Positions 59,929-64,000 of a stretch of DNA of 64,000 nt are shown in pieces. The stretch's first letter is position 1, and each line of letters opens with the position of its first letter. A program made the position numbers and the translations under genes. Under the pieces are notes generated by a model, which saw nothing but the letters and a program-made list of their open reading frames with translations, was not told the DNA's origin and did not search any database. The stretch comes from Mycobacterium paragordonae (GTDB lineage: Bacteria; Actinomycetota; Actinomycetes; Mycobacteriales; Mycobacteriaceae): assembly GCF_003614435.1 (NCBI RefSeq), contig NZ_CP025546.1, forward strand, positions 1 to 64,000, in the 5' to 3' direction.

Positions 59929-61229
59929 CTCAGAACCTCCCTAGCACGCCCTCGACGGCCGATCAGGCTGTGCGCCAAGAGCCCGATCAGATAGATCACC
60001 GAACCGAACAACGCAAACGCCGGCGCGCGTCCGTCGTCAGGAATGAAAGTGGCGGCCACGGTGACCGCGACAATGAACGACACCCAGAACAGTGCGTCCT
60101 GAACCGCGAACACATGCCCGCGCAGCGCGTCGTCGACGTCGATCTGCATGGCGGAGTCGGCGCACAACTTCACCACCTGGCCGGCGATGCCCAGCAGGAA
60201 ACCGCACACCACCATGACCGGCAGCAATAGCCCGGCGCCCGCCGTCTGAATGGCGGCCGCTGCCACCAGCGCGCCATTGGCAGTGGCGTAGCGGCCCCAG
60301 CGCCGCACCAGCACCGGGGTCAGCACGTTCGCCAGGAAAGCTCCGAGACCGGTGGCGGCGAAGAACACCAGCGCGGTGCCCAGCCCGTCGCCGTCGACAT
60401 TCTTCATGTGGTGCACGAGCAGCAGGATCAGCAGCGAGTTGATCCCGACGACCATCCGGTGTGCGGCCAGCCCGGACAGCGCGGCGGCCACTGACGGGAG
60501 TTGAACCACCGTCCGCACCCCGTGCAGCCACCCCGTGACCACGGCGTACACCGCGGAGCCGTGGATCGCCCGTTTGGTGTCATCCGGACCGAGGACCCGG
60601 GGGGCGAACCGCAGCGACAGCAGCAGGGCCAGGGCCACCGGAATCAGGGCAGTGAAGATGACCGCCGCCGCGCCGTGATCGCCGGCGCCACCGAGCCAGC
60701 GCGGCAGCAGCATGAAGTTGGCGCCCAGAAAGGCTGAGACCGCGCCGGCCGCGGTCGCCACCGAGTTCATCGTGACGACCTGCTGACGGGGCACCACGTG
60801 CGGCAACGATGCCGACAGGCCGGACGCCACGAACCGGGCCAGACCGTTGGCGAGCAGCGCGGCGCACAGCAACACCCAGTCGCCGGCCCCGACCGCGAGA
60901 ATCGTGCCGATCGCGACGATGAAGCACAGCCGCGCGCTGTTCGCGCCCACCAACACCAGGCGCCGGTCCCACCGGTCCATCAGTGCGCCGGCGAACGGCC
61001 CGAGCAGCGAATAAGGAAGAAACAACACCGCGAACGCCCGGGCGATCGCCAGCGGGTCGGCGGCCCGGTCGGGGTTGAACAGCAATGCCCCCGCGAGGCC
61101 GGCCTGGAACAGGCCATCGCCGAACTGACTTGCCATGCGCAGCTGCAGAAGTCGCCAGAAGTCCGGCAGGGCGCGCACCGACCGCCACAATTCGACGGGT
61201 GCGCTTGCCTGCATCCGGGTGCGAATCAC
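59925..61229 (-). CDS. MFS-type transporter (Rv0037c-like)
   Basis: Integral membrane protein of the major facilitator superfamily with about 12 transmembrane helices; [20 protein letters not shown] is the typical loop 2-3 motif. Substrate unknown; possibly efflux. I chose the GTG at 61229 (434 aa) because GGAAGTGGG lies just upstream. The frame is open to a TTG at 61286 (453 aa) without an RBS. Coupled to the DinB-like gene and divergent from yqgE. Confidence 0.88.
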   Translation of the reverse strand: MIRTRMQASAPVELWRSVRALPDFWRLLQLRMASQFGDGLFQAGLAGALLFNPDRAADPLAIARAFAVLFLPYSLLGPFAGALMDRWDRRLVLVGANSARLCFIVAIGTILAVGAGDWVLLCAALLANGLARFVASGLSASLPHVVPRQQVVTMNSVATAAGAVSAFLGANFMLLPRWLGGAGDHGAAAVIFTALIPVALALLLSLRFAPRVLGPDDTKRAIHGSAVYAVVTGWLHGVRTVVQLPSVAAALSGLAAHRMVVGINSLLILLLVHHMKNVDGDGLGTALVFFAATGLGAFLANVLTPVLVRRWGRYATANGALVAAAAIQTAGAGLLLPVMVVCGFLLGIAGQVVKLCADSAMQIDVDDALRGHVFAVQDALFWVSFIVAVTVAATFIPDDGRAPAFALFGSVIYLIGLLAHSLIGRRGRAREVLR

Positions 61230-61357
61230 TGAACCCACTTCCACGATCGGCACAGGCAAGGTCGGGTCGGCTCTGCGCCGTCCCAATCACAGTACAAATC
61301 TTCGCCGAGCGCGGCTGTTTGCACCGGCGATCGAGCATCGGGTGCGATGATGTGATA

Positions 61358-61963
61358 GTGGCGCAGCACGAAGATCCTGAGGACAACTTCGCACCCGCCG
61401 CCCAGCGGGTGCGGGCGGGTACCTTGTTGCTGGCCAACACCGATCTGCTGGAGCCGACGTTTCGCCGCAGCGTCATCTACATCGTCGAGCACAACGAGGG
61501 TGGCACGCTGGGCGTGGTGCTGAACCGGTCCAGCGAGACGGCCGTCTACAACGTGCTGCCGCAGTGGGCCAAGCTCGCGTCCAAGCCCAAGACGATGTTC
61601 ATCGGCGGGCCGGTCAAGAGGGACGCGGCGCTGTGCCTGGCGGTGCTGCGCGTCGGGGCCGATCCCGACGGGGTACCGGGACTGCGGCATGTGGCCGGCC
61701 GCATGGTGATGGTCGACCTCGATGCCGAACCGGATCTGATCGCGCCGGTGGTCGAGGGCGTGCGGATTTTCGCCGGATACTCCGGTTGGACCATCGGGCA
61801 ACTCGAAGGCGAAATCGAGCGCGACGACTGGATTGTGTTGTCGGCGTTGCCATCTGACGTGTTGGCGCCGCCGCGGGCGGATCTGTGGGGGCAGGTGCTG
61901 CGCCGCCAGCCGTTACCGTTGGCGATGCTGGCCACGCACCCGATCGATCTGAGCCGCAACTAA
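61358..61963 (+). CDS. YqgE/AlgH family protein (Rv0038-like)
   Basis: A 201-residue protein of the UPF0301 (YqgE/AlgH) family: RVRAGTLLLANTDLLEPTFR, RSVIYIVEHNEGGTLGVVLN, FIGGPVKRDAALCLAVLR, FAGYSGWTIGQLEGEIERDD. Biochemical function unresolved. GTG at 61358 (MAQHEDPEDN) fits the M. tuberculosis protein as I recall; the long open frame upstream to 61085 lies over the divergent transporter gene. Confidence 0.95.
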   Translation: MAQHEDPEDNFAPAAQRVRAGTLLLANTDLLEPTFRRSVIYIVEHNEGGTLGVVLNRSSETAVYNVLPQWAKLASKPKTMFIGGPVKRDAALCLAVLRVGADPDGVPGLRHVAGRMVMVDLDAEPDLIAPVVEGVRIFAGYSGWTIGQLEGEIERDDWIVLSALPSDVLAPPRADLWGQVLRRQPLPLAMLATHPIDLSRN

Positions 61964-61999
61964 GAGCCGAGACTGGCCGGGATGGCCGACCTCAAGGTC

Positions 62000-63322
62000 T
62001 TATGTCGTACGACCGGCGGCCAGTGGCCAAGCGAGTTGGCGCAGATAGCCTGTCGGTTCCGTTTCGTCGAGACCGTAGTGCGTGGGCCAGCTGTGGGCGG
62101 GCAGGTACAGCGTGCCGAAGATCGCGTCGAGGAGGGGAAACTCTCCGGCGAAATTGCTGTTGTGCGCTCGGGGGTCCCGGGCGTGATGCCAGTGGTGAAA
62201 TTGCGGGGTGGCCGTCAGCCACCGCAGCGGGCCCAAATTCAGGTTCACGTTGGCGTGGATGAAAACCGCCTGCAGCGATATCAAGACGACGAACGCACCG
62301 AGGCTGACCTGGCCGAAGCCCAGCGCATACAGCGGCAGCACCGCGGCTGACCGGATGAACGTCTCGTCAACCGGGTGAAGATGATTCGCGGCCAGCCAGT
62401 CCATCTCACGGACGCTGTGATGAACGCGGTGAAACCGCCACAGTAGGGGTATCTCGTGGGCGGCCCGGTGTCCCGCGTAGTCGCCCACGGCCGCGATCGC
62501 CAATCCCGCCACTATCTGCACCCAACTCGGCGTCGAGGCGATGGCGACGCGCAGCGGCGGGGGCACCAATGCACGCAGTAATCCACCGCTCACGATGACC
62601 GCCGCGATCAGGCCGACCTTCAACGCGGCCCCGTTGACCAGATAGTGAACCAGGTCCGTCCGCCATCCTTGCCGCAGCACGCGACGCGGATGGAGCGGGA
62701 ACAATCGCTCGAGCGGTATGAAGATGACCGCCAGAATCACCAGCCCGAACACGATCCCACCGTGTGCACTCAGCGCTGCCAGCACCACCGCGATGGTGGC
62801 CGCCAGCAGTGCGAACTTGGCGGTCTTGTTCTGTTCCGCCGGCTGCGGTGCCGGCCCCCAACTTTCGTTGACCTGCCCGGTCGTAAGGATCGGCTGATCA
62901 CTGTCGAGGGCCGGGCTCCTCGTCCCTCGGACCGGCCCCGCCGGCTCGCGTGCGGTGCGGGCCAAGCAGCCCCATCCGGCCAGGATGGCGGTCGGCAACG
63001 CGATGCCGATACTCCCGGCTTCAAGATCTTGCGTGGCCACGGCGATACCCGCGATCAACGTTGCCGCCTGGACGGCGAGCCCGGCGACAGTCAACGACTT
63101 CTGTCCGCGAGCAAGTCCGAACGTCTGCCAACCAACCAGCAGAACCGCCGCCACCACCAACAGCGTGGGTAGCCGGCCATCGAGACCGGGCTGCGCATAC
63201 AAACCCGCGGTGACTCTCGCCGCGAAGACCAGCACGATGAGCTCGGCTCCGTGCAGCAGGAGCATCCCCGCCGTGAACAGTCGGCCGCTCAAGGGTGGGC
63301 CGGTGCACGGGGAGATCACCAT
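62000..63322 (-). CDS. Fatty-acid hydroxylase/sterol desaturase family membrane protein
   Basis: A 440-residue membrane di-iron enzyme. Several transmembrane segments in the N-terminal half are followed by the catalytic FA_hydroxylase domain with His boxes DYAGHRAAHEIP, WRFHRVHHSVREMD and QFHHWHHARDP. Acts on a lipid substrate not identifiable here. ATG at 63322 lies only 7 bp from the end of the IS481-type transposase gene, so the native promoter and possibly the native start may have been displaced; the hydrophobic N-terminus is nevertheless intact. Confidence 0.9.
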   Translation of the reverse strand: MVISPCTGPPLSGRLFTAGMLLLHGAELIVLVFAARVTAGLYAQPGLDGRLPTLLVVAAVLLVGWQTFGLARGQKSLTVAGLAVQAATLIAGIAVATQDLEAGSIGIALPTAILAGWGCLARTAREPAGPVRGTRSPALDSDQPILTTGQVNESWGPAPQPAEQNKTAKFALLAATIAVVLAALSAHGGIVFGLVILAVIFIPLERLFPLHPRRVLRQGWRTDLVHYLVNGAALKVGLIAAVIVSGGLLRALVPPPLRVAIASTPSWVQIVAGLAIAAVGDYAGHRAAHEIPLLWRFHRVHHSVREMDWLAANHLHPVDETFIRSAAVLPLYALGFGQVSLGAFVVLISLQAVFIHANVNLNLGPLRWLTATPQFHHWHHARDPRAHNSNFAGEFPLLDAIFGTLYLPAHSWPTHYGLDETEPTGYLRQLAWPLAAGRTT

Positions 63323-63328
63323 GGGCGG

Positions 63329-64000
63329 CTAGATGTACTGACCTGAGAGGTTAGGTACGCGGCTGGCGGGTGGTTGACCCTTGAGTGCTGTGTGGCCGCG
63401 GTGGTGATTGTAGGTGTGTAGCCATCGCGGGAACTCAGCGCAGCGGTCTGCATCGCTGCGGTAGAGCCGGGCGTAGGCCCATTCGTCGGCGAGGGTGCGG
63501 TGGAATCGCTCGACCTTGCCGTTGGTCTGGGGGCGGTAGGGGCGAGTGCGTCGGTGTTTTATGTCGCCCAGGGCCTCACGGAATGCGTGCGATCGATAGC
63601 AGGCTCCGTTGTCGGTCAACACGTTTCGGACTGTGACGCCGCAGTGGTTGAACCAGGCATTAGCCCTTAACCAAAACTCCGCGGCGGTCTCTTTGCGCTC
63701 GTCGGTCAGCAGTTCGGAGTAGGCCAGGCGCGAATACGCATCGATGGCAGTGTGCAGAAAGTGATATCCACGCACCGGATGGCCTGGCGCGCGAAACAGT
63801 CCTGAGCTCTTGTCGGCCTGGGAGTTGTGTCTACCGCGGCTACGCCCGAGTGCACGCCATCCACCGCCGGCAGGGATCTTGCCGAGTTTCTTGACATCGA
63901 CGTGGACCAAGTCGCCGCAGCCCTGGGCTTCCATTCGTCGAACTACCCGTCCGGTCGCACGGTCGAGCCAGCGGAGTTTGGCCACGCCGTAGCGGCGGAG
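63329..64000 (-). CDS. IS481-family transposase, C-terminal part (runs off window)
   Basis: At least 223 residues of a DDE transposase; the 5' end lies beyond base 64000. Catalytic core visible: Asp in GDLVHVDVKKLGKIP, Asp in VLTDNGACYRSHAF and Glu in TNGKVERFHRTLADE, then YNHHRGHTALKGQPP and the end VPNLSGQYI. It differs from the transposase at 22988-24175, so it belongs to another IS. The left IS end is probably near 63334 (TGTACTGACC inward), next to a CTAG that could be part of the target site. Confidence 0.9.
   Translation of the reverse strand, partial: LRRYGVAKLRWLDRATGRVVRRMEAQGCGDLVHVDVKKLGKIPAGGGWRALGRSRGRHNSQADKSSGLFRAPGHPVRGYHFLHTAIDAYSRLAYSELLTDERKETAAEFWLRANAWFNHCGVTVRNVLTDNGACYRSHAFREALGDIKHRRTRPYRPQTNGKVERFHRTLADEWAYARLYRSDADRCAEFPRWLHTYNHHRGHTALKGQPPASRVPNLSGQYI

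Overview
The window is the replication-origin end of a mycobacterial chromosome. Base 1 is the TTG start of dnaA. The order dnaA, oriC, dnaN, recF, dciA, gyrB, gyrA, DUF3566 gene, tRNA-Ile, tRNA-Ala, cwsA, ppiA, crgA, trpG, pknB, pknA, pbpA, rodA, pstP, fhaB, fhaA, tRNA-Leu matches the Mycobacterium tuberculosis Rv0001-Rv0020c block as I recall it. High G+C, many GTG/TTG starts, PE/PPE genes, WhiB proteins and an ESX locus fit the genus. A GyrA mini-intein, an extra ESX gene set and several insertions point to a non-tuberculous species; I cannot name it.

Layout. (1) 1-11631: replication and gyrase genes with oriC at 1504-2030; gyrA carries a 191-residue intein directly after the catalytic tyrosine. 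(2) 11586-22874: an 11.3-kb element integrated in the 3' end of tRNA-Ala, bounded by a perfect 47-bp direct repeat. It has an integrase, a repressor/excisionase switch, a compact early operon (DUF2742-like gene, P-loop replication gene with iteron-like repeats, a WhiB-like gene, HTH genes), a non-coding repeat-rich stretch, and a cargo module of lower G+C: a protein joining an M48-like zinc-peptidase domain to a dCTP-deaminase domain, a small upstream partner and a divergent DNA-binding regulator. No capsid, portal or tail gene was recognised. (3) 22884-24240: an IS481-family insertion sequence with a 16-bp target duplication that overlaps attR. (4) 24275-38151: the conserved cell-division and cell-wall signalling block. 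(5) 38339-44426: ammonium transporter, YdeI-like protein, a PPE37-like PPE gene behind a near-consensus IdeR box, GNAT, pirin and an acyl-CoA dehydrogenase. (6) 44531-58116: a whiB5/Rv0023-Rv0030-like cluster that runs straight into eccB, eccC, PE and PPE genes. (7) 58113-63322: amidohydrolase, then Rv0036c-, Rv0037c- and Rv0038 (YqgE)-like genes and a fatty-acid hydroxylase. (8) 63329-64000: 3' part of a second IS481-type transposase running off the window.

The two most interesting loci are the peptidase-dCTP deaminase module at 19801-22609, a candidate anti-phage system carried by a mobile element, and the physical link of the Rv0023-Rv0030-type genes to ESX core components. The second suggests that the M. 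tuberculosis cluster is the accessory half of a type VII secretion locus whose core has been lost there. Both rest on motif reading and remembered synteny; no searches were run.
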